This document shows positions 45,117-54,231 of a stretch of DNA of 64,000 nt, in pieces. The translations under genes and the position numbers were made by a program. This DNA comes from Ignavibacteria bacterium (GTDB taxonomy: Bacteria; Bacteroidota; Ignavibacteria; Kapaibacteriales; UBA961). The number at the start of each line of letters is the position of its first letter. The stretch's first letter is position 1. The stretch spans positions 1 to 64,000 of the forward strand of contig JADJXV010000014.1 of assembly GCA_016720145.1 (NCBI GenBank), read 5' to 3'. Under the pieces are notes generated by a model. The model was not told the origin of the DNA and did not search any database. It saw only the letters and a program-made list of their open reading frames with translations.

Positions 45117-46274
45117 TTATCCCACTAAATTCCTCGCGATCACCATTTTCTGGACTTCGCTGGTGCCCTCGCCGATGGTGAGTAACTTCACATCACGATA
45201 GAGTTTTTCGACCGGATATTCTTTGCTGTAGCCATAACCTCCATGGATTTGGACGGATTCTTCGCATGCACGTACTGCTATTTCACTTGCGTAGAGTTTG
45301 GCTTGGGCGGCTGCCACCGTGATCGGCTGTCCTTGATCTTTCATCCATGCTGCTTTGTAGGTCATCAAGCGTGCGGCTTCAATTTCCATCGACATTTTGG
45401 CGAGCTTGAATTGAATTCCCTGAAATTCTAAGATCCGCTTGTTGAATTGCACACGGTCATTGGCATATTTCAAGCTTGCGTCGAGGGCAGCTTGCGCCGT
45501 GCCTACGCTCAGCGCGGCGATTGAAATACGTCCACCGTCGAGAATTTGGAGGGCTTGGAGAAAGCCTTCGCCGGGTTTGCCGATAAGATGGCTCTTCGGA
45601 ACCCGAACATTATCAAACGTTAACGACGCCGTGTCGCTGCAGCGCATACCGAGTTTGTTTTCTTTTTTCGATGCATAGAATCCCGGCATCGACTTATCAA
45701 TTGCAAATGCCGAAATTCCTTTTTTGCCTTTTGATTGATCAGTGACAGCCATGATTAACGCAATATCGCCCACATTGCCGTGGGTAATAAAATTCTTCGA
45801 CCCGTTCAAAATATAATGATCGCCGTCTAAAACTGCTGTGGTACGCGTACCGCCTGCATCCGAACCAGCGCTTGGTTCGGTTAATCCCCACGCGCCCATC
45901 GTCTTGCCGGCTGCGAGTGTCGGGATATATTTTTGACGAATTTCCTCACTGCCAAAACGGAATATGTGGTTGGTACACAAGCCGTTATGCGCGGCAACTC
46001 CTAGCGCAATGGAGGGACATGCGCGGGCAATTTCTTCGACAATGACGGCATATTCCTGATAGCCGAGTCCAGAACCTCCGTATTCGGTCGGGATGAGAAT
46101 ACCTAGGAGGCCTAGCTCGCCGAGCTTGGCGAATATTTCACTTGGGAATTCCTGACTTTCGTCAAATTGGAGGGCGACAGGACGGATTTCATTATCAGCA
46201 AAACTTCGGGCAAGGTCTTGGATAGCAATGAGTTCGTCGGAGAGGGTAAAGTCGAGAGTAGCAGATTCGGACAT
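45117..46274 (-). CDS. Acyl-CoA dehydrogenase
   Basis: The 385-residue product from the ATG at 46274 is an FAD-dependent acyl-CoA dehydrogenase of beta-oxidation or branched-chain acid breakdown. Motifs are WGLTEPSAGSDAGG (FAD/CoA site), GSKNFITHGN, LDGGRISIAALSVGTAQ, QIHGGYGYSKEYPVEKLYRD, and GEGTSEVQKMVIA, whose Glu is the usual catalytic base of the short-chain class. The frame extends 43 codons upstream through non-coding sequence. Electron-transfer flavoprotein genes are not adjacent, so the acyl substrate cannot be named. Confidence 0.93.
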   Translation of the reverse strand: MSESATLDFTLSDELIAIQDLARSFADNEIRPVALQFDESQEFPSEIFAKLGELGLLGILIPTEYGGSGLGYQEYAVIVEEIARACPSIALGVAAHNGLCTNHIFRFGSEEIRQKYIPTLAAGKTMGAWGLTEPSAGSDAGGTRTTAVLDGDHYILNGSKNFITHGNVGDIALIMAVTDQSKGKKGISAFAIDKSMPGFYASKKENKLGMRCSDTASLTFDNVRVPKSHLIGKPGEGFLQALQILDGGRISIAALSVGTAQAALDASLKYANDRVQFNKRILEFQGIQFKLAKMSMEIEAARLMTYKAAWMKDQGQPITVAAAQAKLYASEIAVRACEESVQIHGGYGYSKEYPVEKLYRDVKLLTIGEGTSEVQKMVIARNLVG

Positions 46275-46518
46275 AATTTTCCTTAAGATTGAGCTTGAAA
46301 AAGAGAAGTAATTGTATAATATATGGCAAATTACCAAAAAGTTCGAATTAAGCGAAAAGGTTGGGTGAAATTGTGGGTTTACTTGGCGTGTAATTTGACG
46401 CAAAAGGCGCTAGGGACGCAAAAGTTCGAAAGTTAGGAATGGCTTGGACGGCAATGGGTGACCGCAGGCGACGCTTGGAATATGCAGAACCTAATCCAAA
46501 ATAATCCCCTGTTTTCCG

Positions 46519-46526
46519 TATTTTTG
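46519..46526 (+). promoter_or_regulatory. Candidate -7 element (TATTTTTG) before fumC
   Basis: TAnnTTTG 48 bp before the fumC ATG, within CCGTATTTTTGCGGTTGA. No -33 TTTG seen at 19 bp. Confidence 0.35.
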
Positions 46527-46573
46527 CGGTTGAATTCAACCTACTTCAACTACATTAGATAATTACATTATTT

Positions 46574-47965
46574 ATGAGCACACGCATTGAGACTGATTCT
46601 ATGGGGAATATCGAGGTTCCCACCGATAAATATTACGGCGCGCAAACGGCACGTTCCTTAGTTCATTTTGCGATTGGTATCGAGAAAATGCCCCGCGAAC
46701 TTATCCGCGCATTCGGTATTTTGAAAAAAGCAGGAGCAATTGTCAATTGCGATGTCAGCTTGCTCCCCTCTGAAAAACGCGACTTGATTTGCCAAGCAGC
46801 CGATGAAGTCATCAGTGGCGCGCTCGATGCGCATTTCCCGCTGTCGATCTGGCAAACAGGGTCGGGCACGCAAACGAATATGAATACGAATGAAGTAATC
46901 TCGAACCGTGCAATTGAAATTGCCGGCGGTATAATGGGGACTAAAAAACCAATCCACCCGAATGATGATGTGAATAAATCGCAGAGTTCGAATGATACGT
47001 TTCCCACCGCAATGCACATCGCCGCAGCCGAACAAATCAATCGCCTGCTCATCACCGCCGTCACGGCTCTCCGCGACACGCTCGCCCATAAGGCACAGGA
47101 ATTTAAGTCAATTATCAAAAGTGGACGTACGCATCTTATGGATGCGACTCCCGTTACGCCTGGTCAAGAATTCTCCGGCTATACTCAACAATTAACGAAT
47201 GGACTCGCTCGGCTTGAGGCAGTATTGCCGGCGCTTTATGAGCTTGCGTTAGGTGGCACAGCTGTCGGCACCGGACTCAACACACATCCCGAATTTGCCG
47301 TGCGTGGCGCGGCGAAAATTGCCGAACTCACAGGTTTGCCGTTTGTCACAGCACCCAATAAATTTGAAGCACTTGCAGCGCATGACGCGCTCGTTTTTGC
47401 GCATGGTGCGATGAAAACGCTTGCGGCATCGCTCATGAAAATTGCAAATGATATTCGGTGGATGGCGTCGGGTCCACGGTGTGGCTTGGGTGAACTTGCC
47501 ATTCCTGAAAATGAACCGGGTTCGTCGATTATGCCGGGCAAGGTCAATCCTACTCAATCGGAAGCTATGACGATGGTCGCGACACAGGTGTTTGGCAATG
47601 ACGCATCGATTAATTTTGGCGGTGCGTCGGGGAATTTCGAGCTCAATGTGTTCAAGCCGGTGATTATTTATAATTTCCTGCAAAGTGTGCGGTTGCTTGC
47701 TGATTCGTGTGTAATGTTCAATGAACACTGCGCGGAAGGCATCGAACCTATTCTCCCGAAACTCGAGTATTACAACCAAAATACTCTCATGTTGGTCACT
47801 GCGCTCAATCCACATATCGGCTATGATAATGCTGCTAAAATCGCTAAACATGCTCATCATACTGGCGGCACACTCCGCGAAGCAGCGATCGAACTCGGCC
47901 TCATGTCAGGTGAAGATTTTGATAGATTAGTCAAGCCACACGAAATGCTTGGTCCGAATATCTGA
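46574..47965 (+). CDS. fumC: Class II fumarate hydratase
   Basis: FumC interconverts fumarate and malate in the TCA cycle without an Fe-S cluster. The 463-residue protein has the superfamily signature GSSIMPGKVNPTQ, the substrate-site segments SGSGTQTNMNTNEV (within residues ~95-110), NDDVNKSQSSND and GRTHLMDATPVTPGQE, and normal length. It starts at the ATG at 46574. Monocistronic, with a weak terminator about 95 bp downstream. Confidence 0.96.
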   Translation: MSTRIETDSMGNIEVPTDKYYGAQTARSLVHFAIGIEKMPRELIRAFGILKKAGAIVNCDVSLLPSEKRDLICQAADEVISGALDAHFPLSIWQTGSGTQTNMNTNEVISNRAIEIAGGIMGTKKPIHPNDDVNKSQSSNDTFPTAMHIAAAEQINRLLITAVTALRDTLAHKAQEFKSIIKSGRTHLMDATPVTPGQEFSGYTQQLTNGLARLEAVLPALYELALGGTAVGTGLNTHPEFAVRGAAKIAELTGLPFVTAPNKFEALAAHDALVFAHGAMKTLAASLMKIANDIRWMASGPRCGLGELAIPENEPGSSIMPGKVNPTQSEAMTMVATQVFGNDASINFGGASGNFELNVFKPVIIYNFLQSVRLLADSCVMFNEHCAEGIEPILPKLEYYNQNTLMLVTALNPHIGYDNAAKIAKHAHHTGGTLREAAIELGLMSGEDFDRLVKPHEMLGPNI

Positions 47966-48384
47966 TGGATGTGTTCTTTTTCAATAAATGGTTTATTCAT
48001 TAAATAGAACAATTTATCCACAAATATTCATTTTGAGAATTCAGTTTCAGCGTTCAATACAAACCCATGATAGATCATTCTATTATGGGTTTTTTATATT
48101 TTGTTAAAAGCTTTGAAAATGAATAGTGATGTAACATGTCTTTTATTTTTCATTACGTTAACTGCATCTCAACTAATATTTGGAACTAAAAAAAATCAGG
48201 TTTGAACCATGAAATGACTAAAAGAATATTTAATAAATTCATTGAATTTTAGACCTGAAAACTGATTGTTCTCAATATTTTAGTCGATTCTGATATTACC
48301 ATTTGGAAATAATTCCAAACTTGCCTAAGTTGCAGAACAAACAATCCCTTTCTCTTTTTTGGTACTATTTCAAGAGGTACTCTC
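47966..48384. other. Spacer with a perfect DnaA box and a terminator-like hairpin
   Basis: TTATCCACA at 48014-48022 is a consensus DnaA box on the plus strand. A hairpin AACCCAT...ATGGGTT followed by TTTTTAT (48061-48097) may terminate fumC. Nothing else recognised. Confidence 0.5.
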
Positions 48385-51300
48385 ATGAAACTACGCTACT
48401 TGGTACTATTAGCAATCAGCTTTATGATTGCATTACAAATCGATGTATCGGCTCAGATAAATGCTTTTCCGTCTTATTCGGAAAGTTTTGAATCGACAAA
48501 CGGTGGATGGGCAGCCAGCGGGACAAGTTCATCCTGGGCTTGGGGCAGTCCGAGCTACAGCTATATTACGACATCTGGGTCGGGCTCTCGTTGCTGGAAG
48601 ACCAATCTCACCGGTCCATACAATGTGAGTGAGACCTCGTATCTCACCTCTCCCACCTTTAACTTCTCGTGTTTTACCTCTGACCCAACGATATCATTCA
48701 TGATATCTCATCAAATTGAAAGCGGTTACGATTATTGCGTCGTCCAGTACTCGACGAATGGTGGATCGACGTACACCAATGTCGGTACCAATACATCGGG
48801 TGGTACAAATTGGTATCAGACGGCAAACGGATTTAACGGCGCACGTTCGTGGACTACGGCAAGTCATTTATTAACAGGGCTTGCAGGACAATCGAGTGTT
48901 ATTTTGCGTTTTAGATTTACATCCGACAATTCAGTCCAGCAAACGGGTATCGGGATTGATTTAGTCAGTATTAGTTTGGCCGGTGCTGCCCTTGCTGTAC
49001 CGACACTTACTGCGCCTGCCGATGCTGCTACAGGAGTCGCTCTATCTCCGACTCTCTCATGGAACACAGTCACCTGTGCTACTGGATATGACGTGCAAGT
49101 AGCGACAGATGCAGCATTTACAGCACCTATTGTGAATATGACAGGTGTTGCGACAGCATCTACAATAGTTGGACCTTTAGCCGGGAGTACACTCTATTAC
49201 TGGCGTGTCCGAGCGACACTTGGTGCAATTGTAAGTAATTGGTCACCTGTCCGAACTTTTACCACACTCTTCCCTCCTCCACCAGTTCCTGTCCATACTT
49301 TGCCTTTAGATCTATCGACTGCGCAGGCGATTTCCAATTTATCAATTTCGTGGCAATCGTCTCTCGGCGCTTCATCATATCGGCTCCAAGTATCCAAATC
49401 TGCATCATTTACGACAATGACAGTCGATAGTAGTATCACAGGTACGACTTTAGTCATTAGTGGATTAGAAAATTACACAGTCTATTATTGGCGTGTGAGC
49501 GCATCGAATGTCAGTGGAACGAGTGCGTATTCGTTGCCATGGAATTTCCGAACGTTAATCGCATCGACTACGCTGACGTTGCCGGTAAATAATGATATTG
49601 AGCAAAAGCTCCCACCGGTATTACAATGGAATGCTTTCACAGGATTACTTGGCTATCGCGTACAAGTCTCTACTGATCTTACGTTTACAAGTATTATATT
49701 CGATAATCCATCGGTGACGACAAGTTCGCTCGATATACCGGGCTTGATGAATAATCAAAAATATTATTGGCGTGTGCAATGTAATGGTACCGGTGGTGAG
49801 ACTAGTAATTGGTCACAGACTTGGTCATTTTCGACGATTATAGCAACTCCTTCTCTTACCTTACCGTTAGACGGGGCTGTGGATCTCCCTGTTGCCACAC
49901 CGCTTACTTGGAGTTCGGTTAATGGAAGTGTCAATTATCAAGTCCAAATCTCGACGAACATTGTGTTCATTGCCGGTACAGTCCTTTTTGACAATTCCAG
50001 CATCACAGCTACAAATGTCACTGCATCGAGTTTGGCCGGTAGCACGACCTATTTCTGGAGAGTACGAGGTACAAGTGCTACCTCGGGTAAGGGATTATGG
50101 TCGGAGGTGCGTAGCTTTAGAACAATTTCCGGGGTCACTACTCTCCAAATGCCGGTCAATAAATCCTCGGCTGTAGCTCTTCCGGTGATGCTCAACTGGT
50201 CATCTGTATCTCCGACAGCAATTTATCAAGTACAGGTGTCAACGGAATCTGCCTTTGCTAACCCATTGATAAATGAAGAGAAGCTTGCTGCTACGTCGAT
50301 TCAGTATAATTCATTTAATGGAATTAAAAACAATACGACTTATTACTGGCGAGTACGGCCGTATAGTCAGTCCGGAACAGATATTCCGTGGACTGAAACA
50401 TGGTCTTTTACTACAATCATCGCACAAGCAGCCCTCGTATCTCCATCAAATAATACCAAAGACTACAGCAAAGATGTGAATTTCACATGGCTTGCTGTCG
50501 ATGGTGCTACCGGATATTCACTCCAAGTATCAAAAGATAAAACATTTGCGACAATAGATGAAGATCATCCAAATTTGAGCGGCAATTCCAAAAGCGTTGC
50601 TTTAGCGATCAGCACCACCTACTATTGGCGAGTACGCGCATTACATGCTACTAATGGTCCGGGTGCATGGTCTGATGTATGGAATTTCACAACATCGGTC
50701 AGTTCAGCAGCAGTGCCAACCCTCGATTATCCTGCAAATGCAGCATTGAAAGTATCCAATGATGTGACCTTTACGTGGAATGCAGCCGTCGGAGCAGTAT
50801 CCTACGAATTCCAGCTCTCAAGTGTCGCAGACTTTGCCAATGCACAAATCAATCAATCAGGTCTTATCGTCACGAGTTATAAGGCAGTCGGACTAGCCGC
50901 AAGTACGAAATATTACTGGAGAGTACGCAGTGTCAATACTGCAGGACCGAGTGCTTGGTCAGAGACATGGAGTTTTACCGTGATCGCAGCCGCACCGGCA
51001 ATGGTCGGACTCGGTCAGCCGGCCAACAATTCCAAGAATCAACCAAAGTCAATTACCCTGAAATGGAATGCAACAGCAAGCGCAGTTACTTATCAGATAC
51101 AGGTCTCCGAAAAAGACGACTTTAGCACGACAGTCGAAGATAATGCAACGCTTACAGCGACAGCATTTACTCCGACGGCACTCAAGAATTCTATGACCTA
51201 CTATTGGCACGTACGAGCAGCTAATGACGGCGGAAATGGTGCATGGTCGGAAACATGGAACTTCACAACCGAAGCTTCCGACGGCGTGACAGAAGATGCA

Positions 51301-51567
51301 CAGACAGGTCTGAAATTGGAATCATATCCGAATCCTGTATCAAACGGTACAGCTTCTATTATCATGGACTTACCGACAAGTGGTCTCGCACGACTCTCAG
51401 TTGTAAACTTGCTCGGAATGAACATGACTGTGACTAATTCACACTATGAAGCAGGCAAGCATACAATCGCTTGGAACACATCGCTAGCACCCGGACTTTA
51501 TTTCCTCCATTTGGAATTTGGAAACAAATCGCTTGATGTGCCGGTGACAATCACAGCCGCTCCATAA
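48385..51567 (+). CDS. Large secreted fibronectin-III repeat protein with T9SS sorting domain
   Basis: The 1060-residue product has a signal peptide (ending DVSAQ), an N-terminal MAM/jelly-roll-like domain (SESFESTNGGWAAS through IGIDLVSISL, residues 30-200), then eight fibronectin-III-like repeats of ~95 residues, each closing with a (T/K)YYWRVR...W(S/T)...W(S/N)F(T/S)T motif, and a Por/type IX C-terminal domain (LESYPNPVSNGTAS ... PGLYFLHL). It is likely a cell-surface adhesin or matrix protein. The repeats diverge between copies, so the array looks old. Its own terminator follows. Confidence 0.88.
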   Translation: MKLRYLVLLAISFMIALQIDVSAQINAFPSYSESFESTNGGWAASGTSSSWAWGSPSYSYITTSGSGSRCWKTNLTGPYNVSETSYLTSPTFNFSCFTSDPTISFMISHQIESGYDYCVVQYSTNGGSTYTNVGTNTSGGTNWYQTANGFNGARSWTTASHLLTGLAGQSSVILRFRFTSDNSVQQTGIGIDLVSISLAGAALAVPTLTAPADAATGVALSPTLSWNTVTCATGYDVQVATDAAFTAPIVNMTGVATASTIVGPLAGSTLYYWRVRATLGAIVSNWSPVRTFTTLFPPPPVPVHTLPLDLSTAQAISNLSISWQSSLGASSYRLQVSKSASFTTMTVDSSITGTTLVISGLENYTVYYWRVSASNVSGTSAYSLPWNFRTLIASTTLTLPVNNDIEQKLPPVLQWNAFTGLLGYRVQVSTDLTFTSIIFDNPSVTTSSLDIPGLMNNQKYYWRVQCNGTGGETSNWSQTWSFSTIIATPSLTLPLDGAVDLPVATPLTWSSVNGSVNYQVQISTNIVFIAGTVLFDNSSITATNVTASSLAGSTTYFWRVRGTSATSGKGLWSEVRSFRTISGVTTLQMPVNKSSAVALPVMLNWSSVSPTAIYQVQVSTESAFANPLINEEKLAATSIQYNSFNGIKNNTTYYWRVRPYSQSGTDIPWTETWSFTTIIAQAALVSPSNNTKDYSKDVNFTWLAVDGATGYSLQVSKDKTFATIDEDHPNLSGNSKSVALAISTTYYWRVRALHATNGPGAWSDVWNFTTSVSSAAVPTLDYPANAALKVSNDVTFTWNAAVGAVSYEFQLSSVADFANAQINQSGLIVTSYKAVGLAASTKYYWRVRSVNTAGPSAWSETWSFTVIAAAPAMVGLGQPANNSKNQPKSITLKWNATASAVTYQIQVSEKDDFSTTVEDNATLTATAFTPTALKNSMTYYWHVRAANDGGNGAWSETWNFTTEASDGVTEDAQTGLKLESYPNPVSNGTASIIMDLPTSGLARLSVVNLLGMNMTVTNSHYEAGKHTIAWNTSLAPGLYFLHLEFGNKSLDVPVTITAAP

Positions 51568-51585
51568 AAAGCGCCTGTTGAATAT

Positions 51586-51627
51586 AAAAATCCCCGTTGC
51601 ACTTACTGTGTAACGGGGATTTTTTTT
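51586..51627 (+). terminator. Rho-independent terminator
   Basis: ATCCCCGTT, 13-base loop, AACGGGGAT and a run of T. Confidence 0.9.
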
Positions 51628-51702
51628 ATTGAATTGATTGAGTTAACTGTTTTTTAATTTACTACGCTCTTTCCATTTTCCTCCAGCTAAAGCTGGAGTC
51701 TA

Positions 51703-51838
51703 GTCAACTACTTCAACTACTTCAACTACTCAACTACTCAACTACTTCAACTACTTCAACTACTTCAACTACTTCAACTACTTCAACTACTTCAACTGCT
51801 TCAACTACTTCAACTACTTCAACTACTTCAACTACTTT
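51703..51838. repeat. CTACTTCAA 9-bp tandem array
   Basis: About fifteen near-perfect 9-bp units, with two shortened units (CTACTCAA) and one substitution (CTGCTTCAA). It lies between the convergent fibronectin-repeat and dnaA genes; a CCTCCAGCTAAAGCTGGAGT palindrome sits just before it. Confidence 0.9.
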
Positions 51839-51857
51839 CCAGATATTTAGGCTTCCT

Positions 51858-51895
51858 ATAAAAAAAGGTACAGATTATAATTTCTGCACCTTTCT
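51858..51895 (-). terminator. Rho-independent terminator of dnaA
   Basis: On the minus strand AGGTGCAGA and TCTGTACCT pair around AATTATAA, followed by a T-run; 35 bp past the dnaA stop. Confidence 0.75.
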
Positions 51896-51929
51896 ATCCC
51901 GTGATATTCTGCAAACTCTTGGGTATTTT

Positions 51930-53381
51930 TTAGTTGAATTTCCTGCGGAGCATTTCGACGGCGCTTTTGACAGATGCGTCGGTATCTATATAATTTTCAA
52001 TCATTTGACAGGAATGCAATACAGTTGTATGATCTCGTCCGCCGAAATTTGCACCAATGCTTTTGAGAGAAAGCTGTGTAAATTTCTTGGCTAAATACAT
52101 TGCCATTTGTCGTGCAAGGACTACTTCATGTTTACGGGTCTTACTTGCCAAAATTTCAGGGGTGAATTCATAATGATCCGACACCTCGAGAATAATATCC
52201 TGAATTGTTACTTGTCTGTTTTTCTGTGAACATACCCCACGCACTACTTCTTTAGCAAGGTCGAGATTCAGCTCTCGTCTGTCGAGTGACACCTTTGCTA
52301 TCACACTAATCAAGCTTCCTTCGAGTTCGCGGACACTTGTAAATGTATGCCGAGCAATATATTCCACAATTTCTGCGGGTAACTCAAATCCTTCATCTAT
52401 ACTTTTACGTTGGAGAATTGCCATCCGTGTTTCATAGTCGGGTAATTGCACATCGACCGTTAGTCCCCACTGAAAGCGCGAAATCAATCTATCATCGACG
52501 TCTGTTAATTCTTTCGGTGGCTTATCACTTGTGAGGATAAGTTGCTTTCCGGCTTGATACAATGCATTGAACGTGTGGAAGAAATTGTCCTGTGTTTTTT
52601 CTTTGCCGCTAAAGAACTGAATATCATCGACAATGAGCACATCTATCGTGCGATAAAAATTAGTAAACTCGTTGACTTTATTGGTTTGAATAGCATTCAC
52701 ATAATCAATCGTAAAGCGTTCGCTATTCGTATAAAGCACGCGAGTATTATGATTATTCTGAACGATATAATTTCCGATTGCCTGCACAAGATGCGTCTTC
52801 CCGAGACCTGTACCGCCGTAGATAAAGAGTGGATTAAACCGGGTTTTACCGGGATTTTCAGCTACTGCGATAGCGGCTGAACATGCAAGTTGATTGCTTT
52901 CACCGCGTATAAAATTCTCGAGTGTATAGCGTGAATTGAGATTATTGGGGAAATTATGGAGCGGAGCGGGAGATTTAGCAAAAGGTAATGATGTTTGGGG
53001 CGTATTTGGAGCAGGTGTATGTCGGAATGCAGGCAACTTAATCGCACGTTGCTCGAGTGAATCACCGACATTTTTATTCATCATCACTTGATATTGCAGA
53101 CGCGATGTAGCACCTAATACCTGACAAATTGTTTTTTGTAGTAATGCATAATAATGTACTTCAATCCATTCATAAAAAAACTGACTTGGCACCTGAATGG
53201 TGAGCAATCCATCCTGCCAGCGGAGCGCCGTGATTGGCTCGAACCACGTCTTGAATACCTGTGTTGACACATTATCCCGAACGATTGCCAAGCACGAATT
53301 CCATTGCTCGATAGCCGTGTCATCGACGGAATAATCCACTTCATGCGATACTGCATTTTGCTTTTGAACCGATGTTTTCAT
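51930..53381 (-). CDS. dnaA: Chromosomal replication initiator DnaA
   Basis: DnaA binds DnaA boxes and opens oriC. From the ATG at 53381 the product is 483 residues with domain I (EQWNSCLAIVRDN ... TWFEPI), a variable linker, the AAA+ domain (Walker A GGTGLGKTHL, Walker B VLIVDDIQFF, sensor LTSDKPPKEL) and the DNA-binding domain IV with FGGRDHTTVLHSCQMI. The frame is open 39 codons further upstream (MIVCIISW...) but that part lacks domain I character. No dnaN or gyrB is adjacent, unlike in many bacteria. Confidence 0.96.
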   Translation of the reverse strand: MKTSVQKQNAVSHEVDYSVDDTAIEQWNSCLAIVRDNVSTQVFKTWFEPITALRWQDGLLTIQVPSQFFYEWIEVHYYALLQKTICQVLGATSRLQYQVMMNKNVGDSLEQRAIKLPAFRHTPAPNTPQTSLPFAKSPAPLHNFPNNLNSRYTLENFIRGESNQLACSAAIAVAENPGKTRFNPLFIYGGTGLGKTHLVQAIGNYIVQNNHNTRVLYTNSERFTIDYVNAIQTNKVNEFTNFYRTIDVLIVDDIQFFSGKEKTQDNFFHTFNALYQAGKQLILTSDKPPKELTDVDDRLISRFQWGLTVDVQLPDYETRMAILQRKSIDEGFELPAEIVEYIARHTFTSVRELEGSLISVIAKVSLDRRELNLDLAKEVVRGVCSQKNRQVTIQDIILEVSDHYEFTPEILASKTRKHEVVLARQMAMYLAKKFTQLSLKSIGANFGGRDHTTVLHSCQMIENYIDTDASVKSAVEMLRRKFN

Positions 53382-53498
53382 GCGACGGGCATGAGGAAAT
53401 AAATCAAGAGTCGGTAACTTTTTTGCCAATGCTTCCTCCGAACAAATACGATAATTGACCCCGTTAAAATAGTACCAACTAATAATACAAACAATCAC

Positions 53499-54231
53499 TT
53501 ACATTTGTCATCCACTTATTGAAAATAGACAACAATATCGCTATCTCTTATTTGATAAGAGACAAAATAGCTTTCTAATTTTATGAAAGCGGAGACACGT
53601 ATCACGCCCGTTACGAAATTGAAAATTCCGGAGCGTTGCCTCTCATGTTACTGTGAGAGGTGTGTCTGTAATAAGATGTATTGACTGTTTGTGCTTGCCT
53701 TTAGAAATGAGAAGTAATCGGGGGGAATCACTTCATTGTTGCCGGCAAGCGGCGTGTGTAGAATTACCTACTGCAGAGTTACCTGCGAATAAAAAAAGAC
53801 CTCATCAAGCGGATTGTAGATACAGCGTGAGCTGCGTTTCATCTTTAGGATGCGAATTGCTTTTTCGCATTGCAAAAATCCATAATTTTCTACCAAAACG
53901 CCAAACAAAATATTTTCAAAAATGAAAATAAATTTCTTGGTTATTTGAAAGTAATTTAACCCTCCTGAAATTATTTGTAGTTGCGTGAATCACCACTTTA
54001 TTGAATGCAATTTTTGAAGGTTCAGGCATGAAATTTTCAAATTTCATATCATTGTAATTGCAATCATATCAGTTAGTTACTTCTCAATTAATTTGAATTT
54101 AATTTTTCAAATTATTATTTGGGAATACTACTATTGCGATATTTATTCTCTGTATTTTTCCACAATAGGGTGTAGTGAGTTATTTTCGCAGTAGAATATT
54201 CTCAACATCACATTTTATCAGTAAAAATTGT
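53499..54231. ncRNA. Highly structured non-coding stretch between dnaA and tatC (candidate RNA or origin-linked element)
   Basis: Six strong hairpins: TCTCTTATTTGATAAGAGA (53544-53562), GCTTTC...GAAAGC (53570-53590), CCTCTCA...TGAGAGG (53639-53660), GCTTGCC (53693-53699) with GGCAAGC (53744-53750) enclosing AATGAGAAGT / ACTTCATT, and TGCGAA...TTCGCA (53851-53869). The 90-codon frame at 53653 is Cys-rich and not protein-like. No match to RNase P, tmRNA, SRP or 6S landmarks was recognised, and the strand is not determined. 53930-54170 is simply AT-rich. Confidence 0.4.

Noticed and set aside
53653..53925. 90-codon open frame between dnaA and tatC
   Set aside because: Cys-rich, without any domain pattern, and overlies several strong hairpins; better explained as non-coding structured DNA.
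53382..54231. oriC placed directly at dnaA
   Set aside because: No cluster of TTATCCACA-like boxes, no dnaN or gyrB neighbour and no 13-mer repeats; cannot be supported from this sequence.
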